Assembly (NCBI RefSeq): GCF_024713945.1
Contig: NC_134685.1
Location: 1,240,001 to 1,304,000 of the forward strand
Length of the DNA: 64,000 bases
Origin: Dermatophagoides farinae
Taxonomy: Eukaryota > Arthropoda > Arachnida > Sarcoptiformes > Pyroglyphidae
Direction: 5' to 3'
Shown here: positions 1 through 13,187 of the stretch, one piece after another
Numbering within the stretch: position 1 is the first letter of the stretch
How the letters are laid out: each line of letters begins with the position of its first letter
Notes under the pieces: model-generated
Seen by the model: only the letters and a program-made list of their open reading frames with translations
Told to the model about the DNA's origin: nothing
The model's database searches: none
Position numbers and translations under genes: made by a program

Positions 1-79
1 AACATTCCTGTGTGATTTTGTGATTTATTTAATTCTCATTCTGTAATTATTTCTCTTTTTTTTATCATTTCTTATATAG

Positions 80-681
80 GTCTACATCTTTATCATCATT
101 CCATTGTACCATTATTAGGTTGGTGTGCATTCTGTATTGCACCAACTGCATCGTGTTTAGGAATATTTCCATTGTTCAACACAGCAATACATTGTATTAT
201 GTATAGTTATTATGCATTGTCATCGTTTGGTCCAAAAATACAGCCATATCTTTGGTGGAAACGTTATATAACACAATTACAATTAGCACAATTCGTTATA
301 TATGGTATTTATTTGATACCATTTTTTAAATATCAACAAGGTTATCCAATAAAATTCTGGCGTTTTATTGCCGTACCACAGCCGATCATATTTTTCTATC
401 TATTTTATCGTTTTTATCGTCAATCATATATGGCAAAAAATGAACGACAACGTATGATGATGATGATGATGATGAATAAAATGGATGGTCATCAAACAAA
501 ATTATCATCACCGACGACGATGACGACGACGGCAACATTGTCATCGAATATTGATCAATTGGAGATTCGAAAACGAACCAATTTTTCGTTAATGAATAAT
601 GATCGTAATAATAATATCGATATACCATCATCATCATCATCATCAATGAAATCATCGGCAATAACATTTGTACAGCAATAA
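80..681 (+). CDS. ELOVL-family very-long-chain fatty acid elongase, C-terminal part
   Basis: This is the 3' end of an ER-membrane 3-ketoacyl-CoA synthase, which condenses malonyl-CoA with long acyl-CoA. The last coding exon begins after an acceptor near 79 (TATAG); earlier exons lie outside the window. The first residues contain the family histidine box HLYHH. A Cys/Gly-rich membrane stretch follows, then the elongase signature NTAIHCIMYSYYALSSFGP and KRYITQLQLAQF. The tail after about 431 is Lys/Arg-rich with Met and Ser runs made by ATG and TCA repeats, and is probably cytosolic. The stop is TAA at 679-681. Family identity is firm. Which ELOVL class (1/7-like or 4-like) cannot be decided from this fragment. 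Confidence 0.93.
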
Positions 682-1767
682 TTTTACCATATATATGGTA
701 AACTTTACGAAATTCAAAAACAAAAACAAAAAAAAAATGAAACTTTAATTATCCAGAATTAATGAATGGCTCCACGTTTAAAAAAAAATTTGTCTACTTC
801 TGATATATAAACCAATTATTTAATTGAAAAAAACCTCAAAAAAACATGAAATTAAATGAAACTTTTTTTGAAACATCCTGGTTGTTGATGATCATAATTA
901 TCAGACCACATTTTTTTTGATAAGATACTGATAAGCTCAAAGAAAACTTTTTTTCGGTATTCAAAGTTTGTCAAGTTTTTTTTTCTTCTTCTTCATAGGT
1001 TCATAATCACAAACATGTGAATGTGTAATAATTTGGTGACAAGAAAAATACCAAGAGATCCCCATTCGCTTGCATATATATGGATTTGTTGGTTTTTTTT
1101 TTTTTTTGGTTCATTTGTTTGTTTATCATCATTAATCATTTGCAAAGTTTTTTTTTCTTTTATTATTGTGTCATTCCGTCTTGTAAATGTTCAAGTTTCT
1201 TGATTCTTTTCTACTTTTTTTTTGATTTTTTCTCTCCCAAAAGGGTGAAAGAGAGAGAGTGATGGAAAAGATAATCAATTATCAAGCGCACACATGATGT
1301 TCTTTGATGATGATGATAATGATCTGTGTAACGAAGAAGAGAAAACTTTTTATCTTTATATATGGGAAAAAAAGCCACAGTGGTCTGATTAGTGGATTCA
1401 TTTTGTAAAAGTTTTTCGCGTGTCATGTGATAAGAAAAAAAAACAAAAAAAAAGATGAATATCGATAAGTGGAATATGTATTTTAATGAAGCAAAAAAAA
1501 AAAACAAAAAGTTATACGGTAAAACGTGGATTTAAGAATTTCTCTGATCATTATTCCATACCAAAATTTCTCTGATTATTATAATCAAATTGGAATCATT
1601 ATAGCACAAAACTATCGAAACACAATCGATCATTTCGTTCATCACTTGTTTTCATTTCGAGTGCTCATTTGTGATTTGGATTTCACTTTTTTGCTTTGTT
1701 TTGACTTTTTTCTTGAATTCAATTTTTTTTTATTCACACACACACCAATCACACAAGATAAACCAAA
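682..1767. other. Intergenic spacer, ELOVL to SYF2
   Basis: There is no supportable gene here. The stretch holds poly-T and poly-A runs and short ATG/GAT repeats. A TATCGATA octamer at 1460-1467 (DRE-like) lies about 300 bp upstream of SYF2 and may belong to its promoter. Confidence 0.6.
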
Positions 1768-2577
1768 ATGGATCCTGTTGTTGCATTGTCAAATAATGGC
1801 AAAAATGGTCAAAAATTATCAAATGATAAAATTGATCGAAATAAAAAGAATGAACGATTGCGTAAATTACGAGAACTACATATGAAACGGGTATGGTTTT
1901 TTTTTATTATTATTACATTGTGGATATTTTGATTTAAAAAAAAAATTTATTTTCTCTTTAACAACCACCAGAATGAAGCATGTAAACTTAATCATAAAGA
2001 AGTGATTGAAGAAAATAAACGACAACAAATGCCATCGAATTGGACAAGAAAACAAGAATGGGCTAAACGTAAATTAGAAGAAAATGAAGAACGTGAACAG
2101 GCTGAACAACAAAATTTAGATTATGATATGGAAAAATTACGCGACATACAAGCCGATCATGCTGAACAATGGGAACGACGTCGTTCGTCGAAAAAGAATC
2201 CCGATAAAGGATTTACAAGTTTTGAAGATGCAGCCGCTAGAAAATATGAACGAATGATTAAACAGATAAAACCTGATATGGATGAATATCATCAATTGAA
2301 ACAAACAATACCTGATGAACAATTTTATGCTGATAAAAATTCATATGTATTCGGTGTACATAAAGATTCCAAAGAAGCCATTGATCGTTTATTGAACGAT
2401 ATGAATAAAGATTATGAACGACAATCAAAATTCTCAAGACGTCGTACATTCGATGATGATAATGATATTGATTATATCAATGAAAGAAATATGAAATTTA
2501 ATAAGAAAATTGAACGTTTCTATGGTAAATATACAGCTGAAATTAAACAGAATCTTGAACGTGGTACGGCTGTTTAA
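1768..2577 (+). CDS. SYF2: SYF2 pre-mRNA-splicing factor
   Basis: SYF2 (p29/GCIP-interacting) is a nuclear component of the Prp19-associated spliceosome. There are two exons, 1768-1890 and 1972-2577, with an 81-bp GT-AG intron in phase 0. The protein is 242 aa, close to the human length (243). It is almost wholly helical and charged. Family stretches include ERLRKLRELHMKRNEACKLN across the splice, NWTRKQEWAKRKLEE, and the C-terminal block around YERQSKFSRRR and INERNMKFNKKIERFYGKYT. The ATG at 1768 is the first in frame and gives the expected N-terminus. The gene converges with the orphan at 2714-3235; their 3' ends are 136 bp apart. Confidence 0.96.
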
Positions 2578-2631
2578 AAAAAAAGGAAAGAGAGCCAATC
2601 ATTTTTATTTGAATTTTTTTCTGTATTAACA

Positions 2632-2637
2632 AATAAA
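2632..2637 (+). terminator. Poly(A) signal AATAAA, SYF2
   Basis: An AATAAA hexamer lies 55 bp after the SYF2 stop. A reverse-strand AATAAA (TTTATT at 2604-2609) sits inside the same spacer and would serve the convergent gene, so the two 3' UTRs probably overlap. Confidence 0.5.
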
Positions 2638-2713
2638 CATTTTTAATGTAAATATAAATATTAAAAACAAATTAGAAATAAAAAAAAAATTCTTCAAAGA
2701 ATCAATCAATCAA

Positions 2714-3235
2714 TCAATCGGTTGTTTGTGTTGCAATATTGATAAAACATCTTGGTTGTAGTATAGGCATGTTTTGCATATTAATTTGTTTATCATCATC
2801 ATCATCATCGATAAACATGATGTCAGAATTTGCCATTACCGATTCAATACCATGATCGACAATGCATTTGGCCAATATGGATTTTTGCATTGCATCTAAA
2901 TCTTTTAATAAATGATGAAATTTTTTCTTAATTTCATCATCAATATCAAAGCCAATAATATCATTCCATATGGTTTGTGATCCAGGTATATTGAATACAA
3001 ATTTCGGTAATGATGTCAATAATACTTGATTCCTGGGAATCGATTCTTTTGGTTCAGAAATTTCTATTTCTGATTGTTGTTGTTGTGACTGTTGTTGTTT
3101 TTGTTGTTCATTTTGAATTTCTTTCAATTTCGATCTTGTCATACGTTGTTCCAACACTTTGAGCTTTGGCGATTTTTTCGTTGATTTTTTCTTTTTATCA
3201 TTACGTTTAGAAATTTTTATACCACTTGGTGCCAT
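2714..3235 (-). CDS. Hypothetical basic N-terminus protein, 173 aa
   Basis: I do not recognise this single-exon frame. The N-terminus is strongly basic (KRNDKKKKSTKKSPKLK), like a nuclear or nucleolar localisation signal. A Gln-rich stretch follows at about residues 42-55. The more structured, probably conserved part (about 70-130) contains FVFNIPGSQTIWNDIIGFD and a helix LLKDLDAMQKSILAK. An Asp run follows, then a C-terminal TQT motif (IATQTTD) that resembles a dynein-light-chain LC8-binding motif, which is short enough to occur by chance. It is supported as a gene by a balanced, non-repetitive core and by its position convergent with SYF2. An AGATGGC motif lies 150 bp upstream. Confidence 0.6.
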   Translation of the reverse strand: MAPSGIKISKRNDKKKKSTKKSPKLKVLEQRMTRSKLKEIQNEQQKQQQSQQQQSEIEISEPKESIPRNQVLLTSLPKFVFNIPGSQTIWNDIIGFDIDDEIKKKFHHLLKDLDAMQKSILAKCIVDHGIESVMANSDIMFIDDDDDDKQINMQNMPILQPRCFINIATQTTD

Positions 3236-4276
3236 TTTTGTTTTACTGTAGATGAAAAGATATGATAAATATAAAAAGAAAAAATAAGAAAAAATTCAAA
3301 AAAAAAAATTAACGACAATGATGATGAAATGAAAAAAACTGATTTAGACTGTTATGATTCACGGTAAATCATCGTTTTGTTCATAGATGGCAGTAAAATG
3401 GTCGAGATTTTTTATTCGATTTGTCTTGTTTTTGTTTTGTTCTTCTGTTTGCCATCAACATCATGATGATAATGATGATGATTATTAATCGCACATCACC
3501 AATCATTACAATGGTAATAAAAATGAATGAAAAAAAAAATTCAATCGATTCTCACAACATAAACAACATAATCATGATAATGGATAATTTCGACAAATGT
3601 TACGACGACAATGTTACTGTTAGCGATTGATAGAGTTGAAAATAGTGAAGAGAGAACAAAAAAAAACCCGAAAAACAATTTCAAGGATTTTTATGGAGAA
3701 TTTTTTTCTTTCTTCTTCACCATCATCATCATCATCATCACAAACATCATCTTTTCATTGTTATCGTGTGCACTATCTATCTCCCGTTTCATTTTTTTTT
3801 CCAACAACAACTGTAATTTTAAATTTAGTCGCCCATCATCATCGTTGATTCAATGTCAAGGCTATTCAACTTATTATGGTTTTTAATTCTGTCAATATGA
3901 AATGTAATATAATCAAACAAACAAGGCAATTATTCGCCTCATCTTACCTTTCATTTTGTAGTCGTTGTCGTTGTCGTCGTCGTCGTTAGGCTGTACACAG
4001 TGATAGATTTCATCGATGGCTTTCAATACGTATTTATCAATCAAAATCAATGAAAAATAAAAACAAAATTACCCTCGATAGAAAAAAAAAATCTTGAAAC
4101 TGTGACTGTGTTTGTGGTGGAAAGAGATTTCTGATGTATTTGAAATCTTTATACATGTTCCGGGAATAATGTAGTATATCCGCATTCTGTTTTTTTTTTT
4201 GTTGTTGTTTCAAATTCAACCTTGAGAAACCTATAGTTGGTTATATTACCCAATCATTATGAATTGAATTCGGATA

Positions 4277-4309
4277 ACAAACAAACAAACAAACAAACAA
4301 ACAAAAAAA
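4277..4309. repeat. (ACAA)n microsatellite
   Basis: About seven tandem ACAA units ending in an A-run. Confidence 0.9.
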
Positions 4310-5457
4310 CGATCAATTTGAATCGGTTATTTATTTATTTGTACAAAGATGATGATGATATTGCTCATTTTTGTTGAAATAACAATTTTTCATTATAATA
4401 TAATAATTTGATGAATGACGTAATTTGGGGCGTTGTAATAACCGGTAGATCGGGTTAAATGAAAATGAAACAAACATTTTTCAATGATAATGGAGCAAAA
4501 AAAAAATTACCCGAGAAAGAGAATTCTCAGGAATTTTTTCACTCATTCGAATTTTTTTTTTCATCGATACAAGTGATGAACGATTTCGATTATCGAAATC
4601 GAATCACACACACATACACACACACATCCTTCCTTGAATGTTTACATTTAAGATCAAAAAAAAAAAAAAAAAAATTTCTATCATCTGCCTGGTAACAAAC
4701 AAAAAATTTTTTCAAATTCACCACTTTTTTCATTCTCTTTTTTTTGGGAATTTTTTTTTGCAATTGGAAATGTTTTTCTCTCAACACTGAATAAAGCGCA
4801 AAATTTTGTTTGTTTGTTTGTCTGTTTTTTTCTGGTGTATGTAGCAAATATTGTTGATTCAATGTGCAAAAAAAAATCCAGAAAAAAAAACAGAACCAGT
4901 AAAAAAAAGTGTATGTCTATTCAGCTTGAATGTGATTTGTTGATTATTATAACCCATATTATATTCCATCCATCATCATCATCATCATCATCATCGATTT
5001 TTGATGTTTTTTGGCTGATTGATTCAATCGATTGTTTAATGATAAAATATGAATATGTTTTTATACAATTTTTTTTTTCTATTACATTTCTACTTCATTG
5101 ATTGATTGATTGATTGCTGTTGTTGTTGTCATCGATGTATCCAATCATCAATTCGATTTTTGTTCAACTCTCTCTCTCTCTCGCAGTTTTTCTGGTTTTT
5201 TTTTTCCTTTTTTGATCTGAGGATCAAATTTGTTATTTTGTCATCATTTTCACCGTCACCGTAGTCAATTTAATAAATATATATAATATCTCCATTGATG
5301 ATATTTTTCATTGTGTATATGTGTATGTATAAATGATAAAGTTGTTTGCAACATTTTTACATTTTTTTTTCTGGTTTCCCCTTTTTTTTATGTGTATGTG
5401 TGTGTGTGTCTGTTTTTATTTATTTAATGATAATAACATACATATTTATTATTTTCT

Positions 5458-5517
5458 CATCATCATCATCATCATCGACCACCACCACCACCACCGCCAC
5501 CACCACCACCACCACCG
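5458..5517. repeat. Compound (ATC)n-(CCA)n microsatellite
   Basis: An ATC run passes directly into a CCA/CCG run, giving a GC-richer patch within AT-rich DNA. Confidence 0.9.
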
Positions 5518-7681
5518 CAGAAAGGAAGTGAATGAATGTGGTAGTATAGATTCAATGGAATATTCAAAATTTGACATTTAAAACAATTTTTTTTTTTGTC
5601 ATCATCATCATCATCATTATTATTATAATTGTCAAAAATGTTTTTTTCTCCACTTTTAATCTATCAACAAGCAAACAAACAAAACAAAAACAAAACAAAA
5701 ACAACAATTACTCTCCACGTGAGCTTAACTATATTTTGTTTTTTAACGTTCTCTTCTTCTTCTTCTTCTTCTTCCTCCTCCTCTACGGCGTCATTTATCC
5801 GGAGTCCAACTACAACAACAACAACAACAACAATCCAAATTCATATAAAACACACATACACACAAATAACGCCGACGCCATTTCAATTTATTTTATGCTG
5901 CTGTTGTTGTTGTTGTTGTCGTTGTTATTGTTGCTTTTTCCTGCTGTTTTTCTTTTTTTTTTTTATTCTTATTGTCGATGTCAATGATGATGATGATGTT
6001 GTTTGCATTTTGGTTGCAAATAAGTTTTATTTTTCCAATGAACAAATAATTTAGTATGAATGACGGGGGGTGGTTGGGAAATGGTGCAACCAATGTGCAA
6101 TTTTTTTTCATATATAGCAGACCGGCAATTTTTTTTTTTTTTACTTATTTTGAATGAATATGATGTATGCATATACAGAATGGATGCAATGTAAAAAAAA
6201 AATACACGCACACACGCACACAATCAACAATCGAATTCAATCCAATGGAATATCCAAGTGCCCCCCCCCCGTTCAATTGAATCCTGACTCGTAATTTTTT
6301 TTTTGTTCCTTTCCATTTCTCCCTTTTACCCATCCGTCGTTTTTTTTATTTTGTAAATGCGTGTACTCTATAAATTTTCGTTGTTGTTGTTGTTGTTTTG
6401 TTTTTTTTCCTCTGGTATACCAGAACTGCATACACACACACACAATGAATATAAAACGAAAATAGCAGATAACCGAATCAGATACAAAATAAAGGATACA
6501 CAGTATTCAAGATGGACGATTGGATGATGATGATTATGGATAAATGACAAAAAGTACGTTGAAAAATAACGTAAAACTTGAACATTTTGTTTTCTCTCTG
6601 TGTGTGTGTGTTTAATTTGAATGAAAAATCTAAAAAAAAAACAAAACACACAGAATGATGAATTCGAGAGTTAATTTAATTTTTTTTTGTTTTAAAAAAA
6701 ACTTTTTACATTCGAATATAATTTACAAATATTCCATTTTTCTCTTCTTCCTCCTACTACTGCTGCTGCTATTGCTACTACTACCATATTTTTTTCCACG
6801 CTTTTTCCTCTTCCTCTACGACCAATTAGAAGAAGAAGAAGAAGAAGAAGAAACTTGCCGGTAATCACACACACACACAATGAGAAGCGGTAATTTCAAA
6901 TGTAACAATAAAAAAAAATAAAATAATATCCGCTGTGATCCATCAACTACCACTACCACATTATATATTGAAACAATTTTTGAATCAAAAATAATAAACA
7001 TACACACAAATAATTGTTGGCGGGTAAAAAAGCAAATGAAAATTATCATACTTATAAAATACCGCTCCATTTTGTTTTTTTTTAATTTTTATTTCAAATC
7101 ATCATCGTGTGAATATATTAGAATAACAAAACAACAACAAAACAATTCATCATTCATCATACACACACACACACAGAAATAATTTTTCCACATTCACATC
7201 ATTGTTTGCTGTTCCAACAAAGTTTTTTTTTCATGTTGTTTTGTGTTTTTTTGTGTTTGTTCCAATTTTGAACAACGTCAACAACAACAACAACGACGAC
7301 AACGACAACAACAGTAACATAATCTCCTTTTATATATATCTATATATATATATATACTATATCTCTCTCTTCTATATATATATATACATATGTATTGTGC
7401 AATGATATATATCACACATATGGTGGTCGTAGTGGTATGTGTGCATGTGTGTGGATATATGATGATGATGATGAGGAAAAATAGAAATAAAAAAAAAAAG
7501 ATTTGGGAAAAAAACAACTCTCTTTACACACACAAAAATATGCAGTAATACCACGTTTATGCGAATTAAGATTAGTGAATGAATATGAATATAAAGTGAA
7601 ATGTATGTTTTGCCTTTCAAAACATTCAAAACCCTCTCATGTGCTAACCGGTGTAACACTGTACTCTCATCATCATCACGT

Positions 7682-7709
7682 TCATCATCATCATCATCAT
7701 CATCATCAA
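7682..7709. repeat. (ATC)n microsatellite
   Basis: About nine ATC units, followed by a (CAA)n run from about 7720. Confidence 0.85.
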
Positions 7710-8389
7710 TAATCGTGAACAACAACAACAACAACAACAAAATTTCAGATTCAATGTGTTTTTGTATGTGTGGTGTGTGTTTGCAAATATTTTTTTTCTC
7801 TTCTTCCTCTCTCTCTCTCTCACTAAACAACAACAACAACAACAACACATCTCTGCGCCGTTCCATTTCGAATCTTTTTTTTTTCTTCGTATATTATTTT
7901 TTTTTTCATCTTTATCGTCGTCATCGTATGTTGTTGTTGTTGTTGTTGGTTGTTGGTTGGTTGTCTTAGTCTTCGTCGTCGTTTTTTCTACATTTTCGTT
8001 TTTTTTTGCCTAATTTAAGAAGAAAAAAAAACTAAATAAAATCATCAAAAAAAATTCTGAAATACTCGTCGTCTTTTTGTATATATATAAAGTAGTCATC
8101 AAATCAAATTATTATTATTTTTTATTATGATGGACCATGTATATTCATTATCATCATCATCATCAACAACAACAACAACAATTTTATTCAATTCATTCAA
8201 TGTTTTTATATGTTTGTGGTTGTTAGTTGTTATATATATGTTATTATTATTATTGGTGTGGTATAAGCATATATACGATATATTATTATATTCAAGTAAT
8301 TTCCAACAACAACAACAACAACAAAAAAACCATGGCCTAATGTGATGATGATGTCGTCGTCGTTTTCATTGTTGTTATTGTTGTATTTT

Positions 8390-8414
8390 CATCATCATCA
8401 TCATCATCATCATC
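8390..8414. repeat. (ATC)n microsatellite
   Basis: About eight perfect ATC units. Confidence 0.85.
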
Positions 8415-8737
8415 AACAATCATCATCAAGTACGATGATGTAAACAATTTGAAACAAAAAAAAAGTGAAACCCTTTTTTTATCTGTAATTGAAAACAAAA
8501 TTTCGAATATCATCAAACAACAACAACAACTACATCATCGATTCCACATTTTCGATTGTTTTACTACTCTCTTGTCTACATTTTCAACATCAACAGAGCA
8601 AAATAAAACAAAACAAAACAAAAAAAAAATCGAATCATCTGATTCTCATCGAATAAATTCTTCTTTTGTTGTCCATGTTTTTATTATTATTATTATTTGG
8701 TATGTCTGATATATTTGTGATTTAAATTTAAAAATTT

Positions 8738-8764
8738 CATCATCATCATCATCATCATCATCAT
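8738..8764. repeat. (ATC)n microsatellite
   Basis: About nine perfect ATC units. Confidence 0.85.
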
Positions 8765-9880
8765 GTCTGTGATTATTTATCTGCTAAAACAAAAATCTTT
8801 GTCATTTTCATTTTGTATTTCTACCGGATTTTCTTATATCTTCGGGATAATTTTCTCTTTTCCAATTTTTTTGTTTTGTTTTGTTTCTATATGTATATGG
8901 CACATACATTTGTGTATTGCTCTGATTTTTTTTTTCTTTGCTATTTGATTTCTTGATTTTTCTGTGTCATCATGTGTGTGTGTGTGTGTAACTTGATTTA
9001 GTTTTGTTTGTTTATTCGCTTGTTAATGATTATTACCGTTATTATTAAATGCAGTAATTTTCCGTTTCTGGATTGTTTGAACAGCAACAACAAACCCCCA
9101 TATATGACACGCACACACACACACACTAAATGATGATATGATAAAAGATTTCATACCATCACAACATGATTGACTTTTTAAATTTTTTCACCAAATTGAT
9201 ATGTATATAGATTGATTATTTGTTTTGACCACCAATTTATTGATTTTTGATGATTTGTTTCGTCAAAATGTTTTCTACTTTTTTTTGGGAGGGGGGTTTG
9301 ATTCAATATTCACATTCTTTTTTATGTTTTCTGCATACATACATAATCATCATTGGTGATAATCTGATTAATTTCTGTTTTATATTTTTGATCTGTTAGT
9401 TTTTTTTGCCTGTTGAATAATTGATTAACTTCATCATCATCACCATTGATTGATTGATTAAGATTGGCTGAGAATTTGCCTGTTGAAAAAGATTCCAATA
9501 TTTTTACTACCACCATCATTGTATCAAGATGATAATGATAATGTATGTATGTATGTATTTGGTGGTAAAAGAAATAGCGATGAAAACAAAAACAACAACA
9601 ACAACAACAAGAAAAATTGCTTCAAGTGAAAAACAAAATGATAAAAAGTAACAAGAAGAAAAAAAAAGTGAAAAATTTCATCATCATCATCATCACCATT
9701 TCAATCCTTTATTGAATAATAGGGGGAGAGATGAGGATGTTTTTTTTTTAATTTTTCCTACGATGATGATGGGTTTTTTTCCTCGTCATTTTTTCCATCA
9801 TTGAAATGAAATGGAATGGAATGGAATGAATATCTCTTTAGTTTGTTGTTTTTTTCAATTTTTTTTCCTCCTTTGTATAT

Positions 9881-9884
<4 letters not shown>

Positions 9885-9910
<26 letters not shown>
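9885..9910. repeat. (TG)13 microsatellite
   Basis: An uninterrupted TG tract of about 13 units, able in principle to form Z-DNA. Confidence 0.9.
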
Positions 9911-9911
<1 letters not shown>

Positions 9912-11697
9912 CTGTTACTTTGTGTTTTCAAATTTCTTTTTTCTTTTCTTTTTGAAAAATTCACTATTGTCATTTCGTCATGTCTTGTTTTTTATTTCTG
10001 TAAATTGTAAACAAAATATGGATTAATGTGTCGGGTAATGTGTGTGTGTGTGTTGATAATTTTTTTTTGTGGCACGAGTTTTTTTTTAGCGAAAAAAATA
10101 GAGATTTCCAACATCGATAATATGTGGTGATCATTTTTGTTTTGTGTTTTGTTTTGTTTTGTTTGATCCAAAAAAACTTACTCCTACTTTTATTACTCTG
10201 CTATTTTGAAATGTCAATATAAATTTTTTTTTTCATTCTAGGTAGTGGGTGGGAAGAGGTGCGTGAGAATAAATTGAAGAATTGTATGCGTTGGTGTTCA
10301 TTTCAAACCAATTTTTATCTTTTAAATTATCAAAGTTGTATCATCATCTATCTATACTGAGATTTTTTTTTGCTAAATTTAATTCTCATGAATTTGAATT
10401 TCAGTCTCATTCTATCTTTTGTGTGTGTATATTTGTTTTTCCATGGAATCGCTGTAGTAGTAGTAGTTGTTGTTGTTGTTGTTGTTGTTGGTTTTTAGTT
10501 GGTTGGTTGATAGATATAGATAGATAGATAGATAATATATTATTGTCCTGAAAATCTTGGCCTTAACCTTCGATTTTCTATTTGGAGAGAAAAAAAAATG
10601 AAAATTTGTTTTTGTTTTGTGTTAATCAGAATCTTTGATCTTGAAATGGACAAACGAAAATCTATTTTTTTTTTTTGTTCACTCTTGTTAATTTGAATTT
10701 TGAAACACGGAGAAAGAGTCAGAGATAGAGAGAGGGCAAAACCCGGATATAAATAGCAACACCTAGCCATAATCTAATCTTGTATTAGGTAGGAAAAAAA
10801 ATTTTTTTTTTCAATATTCATTTTTGGAACTAAAAATATAAATATAACCGATTACCGTATTTTTGAAAATTGTTTTTGACAGTTCCAGTGATCCAGAGGT
10901 TTTCCATTTTTTCCATTTTTTTTTTTTTTTTTTTTTTGATTGGCCAGAAAAAAAAATCGAATGAACCGAATTTTGTGAAGAAAAAAAAAATATTCGGTAC
11001 CCGAACAACCAAATAAAATAATAATAATTGACTTTATTATTATTATTATGCAAAACACAATAAAACGATGAGGGAAAGAAAGTGCTGCATACACACACAA
11101 AACTGGGGTTAATTTTTTTTCGTTTCTCTTTTTATTTTCTCTTTATAGAATAAATCACCAATTAGAAATTTGACTTAATCCTTTTGTGTGTGTGTGTGTT
11201 TCGAAAATCTTTTGAATAACATAGATTTGATACACACACACATGCATGCATAACATTTGAATCATGAGGATTTTTTTTAATTGAAATGAGGTTTCTGTTT
11301 TTTTTTTTTTTTGATTTGATTTGATTCGATTCTTGAGATTATATATCAAATTGAATTGTGTAATATGTAAATTATAATGAATCATCATCATCATCAACGA
11401 TTCTTAATCGATTGATTTTTGTTGTTGTTGACGTTTTTGTTGTTTTTTTTTTGGCCACGTAACTCCACGATCATCATTAAATTACCGGCTTATGTTTGTC
11501 TGTATGTGTGTGTGTGTGACATATAAAAAAAAATTGTCGATGGAATGTTGATCTTGTTGATCAAGTTTGAAATTTTTTTTTTGTAATTGAAGTAAAAAAA
11601 AACATTCGAATCGAATCGATGTATCATAAGGAGGATGACCACCTGGTGTGTGTGAGCTTGTGTGTGTGTGTGTGTTTGATCCGATTATTCAGACATG

Positions 11698-11718
11698 CAC
11701 ACACACACACACACACAC
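11698..11718. repeat. (CA)n microsatellite
   Basis: A CA tract located 40 bp after a TG tract (about 11659-11675), so the two can pair as an inverted repeat. Confidence 0.85.
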
Positions 11719-12087
11719 CTGAATTCGAATGTTCATTGTCCGTTAAATGGGAATATACCTTTTTTTTCTCAAGAAGAAAAAAAAATATTTAAAAATTCAC
11801 TCTCACTCTACTTTTGAATATCACCGAACATTGACATCATCCAATAATAATTATTTATATTCTTTTTTTTTACCCCCGAATCACCATCATCACCACCACC
11901 ACCACCGATACTATTTTTTTTTATATTATTTAAACCATGATGCCACACCACACCACAGATGAATGATGATGATGGCAACGACCACGATCATCATCATCAT
12001 CTACATAATCATTTCAACTACCACCAGTTGAGTCTTGTTTATAATGTGTGTGTGTGTGTGTTTAGTCGTCATCATCATCATCATTGC

Positions 12088-12110
12088 CGTCGTCGTCGTC
12101 GTCGTCGTCG
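12088..12110. repeat. (CGT)n microsatellite
   Basis: About seven CGT units; an unusually CpG-dense short stretch for this window. Confidence 0.85.
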
Positions 12111-12331
12111 CATAATCGATGCATACGGAGGGCAAAGACCAGCATTATTACTTGTCCTTACATTTTTTTTTCGTTACTTTTTTTTCCATAGTAGCTAGTA
12201 GGATAAATCATTCACCTCCATATTGAGCATCATTTTTTTTTTGTATTGAAATCCAGTATAAAATTCAAAAAGCAATATATATATATAACCAAAAAGGAAA
12301 AAGGTCATCCATAGTGTCAATGTCTTTGTTT

Positions 12332-12357
12332 TGTGTGTGTGTGTGTGTGTGTGTGTA
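12332..12357. repeat. (TG)n microsatellite
   Basis: A TG tract of about 12 units. Confidence 0.85.
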
Positions 12358-13156
12358 TGGTAAACGAAATAAACTTGCTTTGCCTGCTTTTTTTTATTCT
12401 ATAATAAAACTAATGATGATGATGATGATGAACTACTACATACTATGTGTATATTGAATGTCATTGATTCAATATTTTTTTATTTTCATCATTATTTCGG
12501 TAATGGTTCATTCATTTCATTCGCTAAACAATGAAATGAAATGGAATGATGATGACGACGTTTTTTTCTATTTTTTTTCCTTTGTCAATTCGTTTTTACA
12601 TTATTTCAGAATTCTAATTTTTTTTTTGTTTTCTTCAATTTTTTTCTTCCAGGTAATCTGAAAATCATGTCATTTGATGAATGACAACAACAACAACAGC
12701 AACAAAAATGATGATGATGATGATGAAACGAAAACGTAATCGAATTGAAACGCATCATAATCATGATCAACATCATCATAATTTGATTTTATCAACATTG
12801 TTTACATGTTCATCATCATCATCGCCATCGCCATCAACAACAACAACTACAGCTATAAATACAATTTGGACATTTAATAATTTAAATATCATCATCATTG
12901 AATCTGATACATCATGGATCAATCTGTGATTGATTGATTAATTGATTTTTGTATGTTTTGTGTACATCATTATAGAAACAACAGCAAAATAAACAACTGA
13001 ATGAAAATTTTTTTTATTTTTTCAAATCAACAATAAACAACAAGTGGTGGTTTTTTTTTCTTTAAATTTCAAGGTGCAATATTATTCATATACCGGCTAA
13101 ATAATCAATACCTCAGAGGAAAATATTTTTTCTATTTGTAGTGAGAAAATAATCAA

Positions 13157-13187
13157 CATCATCATCATCATCATCATCATCATCATG
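13157..13187. repeat. (ATC)n microsatellite
   Basis: About ten ATC units, 400 bp upstream of the insulin receptor start; a (CAA)n run follows near 13267-13293. Confidence 0.85.

Noticed and set aside
5571-8013. Many overlapping long open frames on both strands
   Set aside because: They are produced by trinucleotide and dinucleotide repeats (Ser, His, Cys, Leu or Val runs), with no domain-like sequence and equal openness in several frames.
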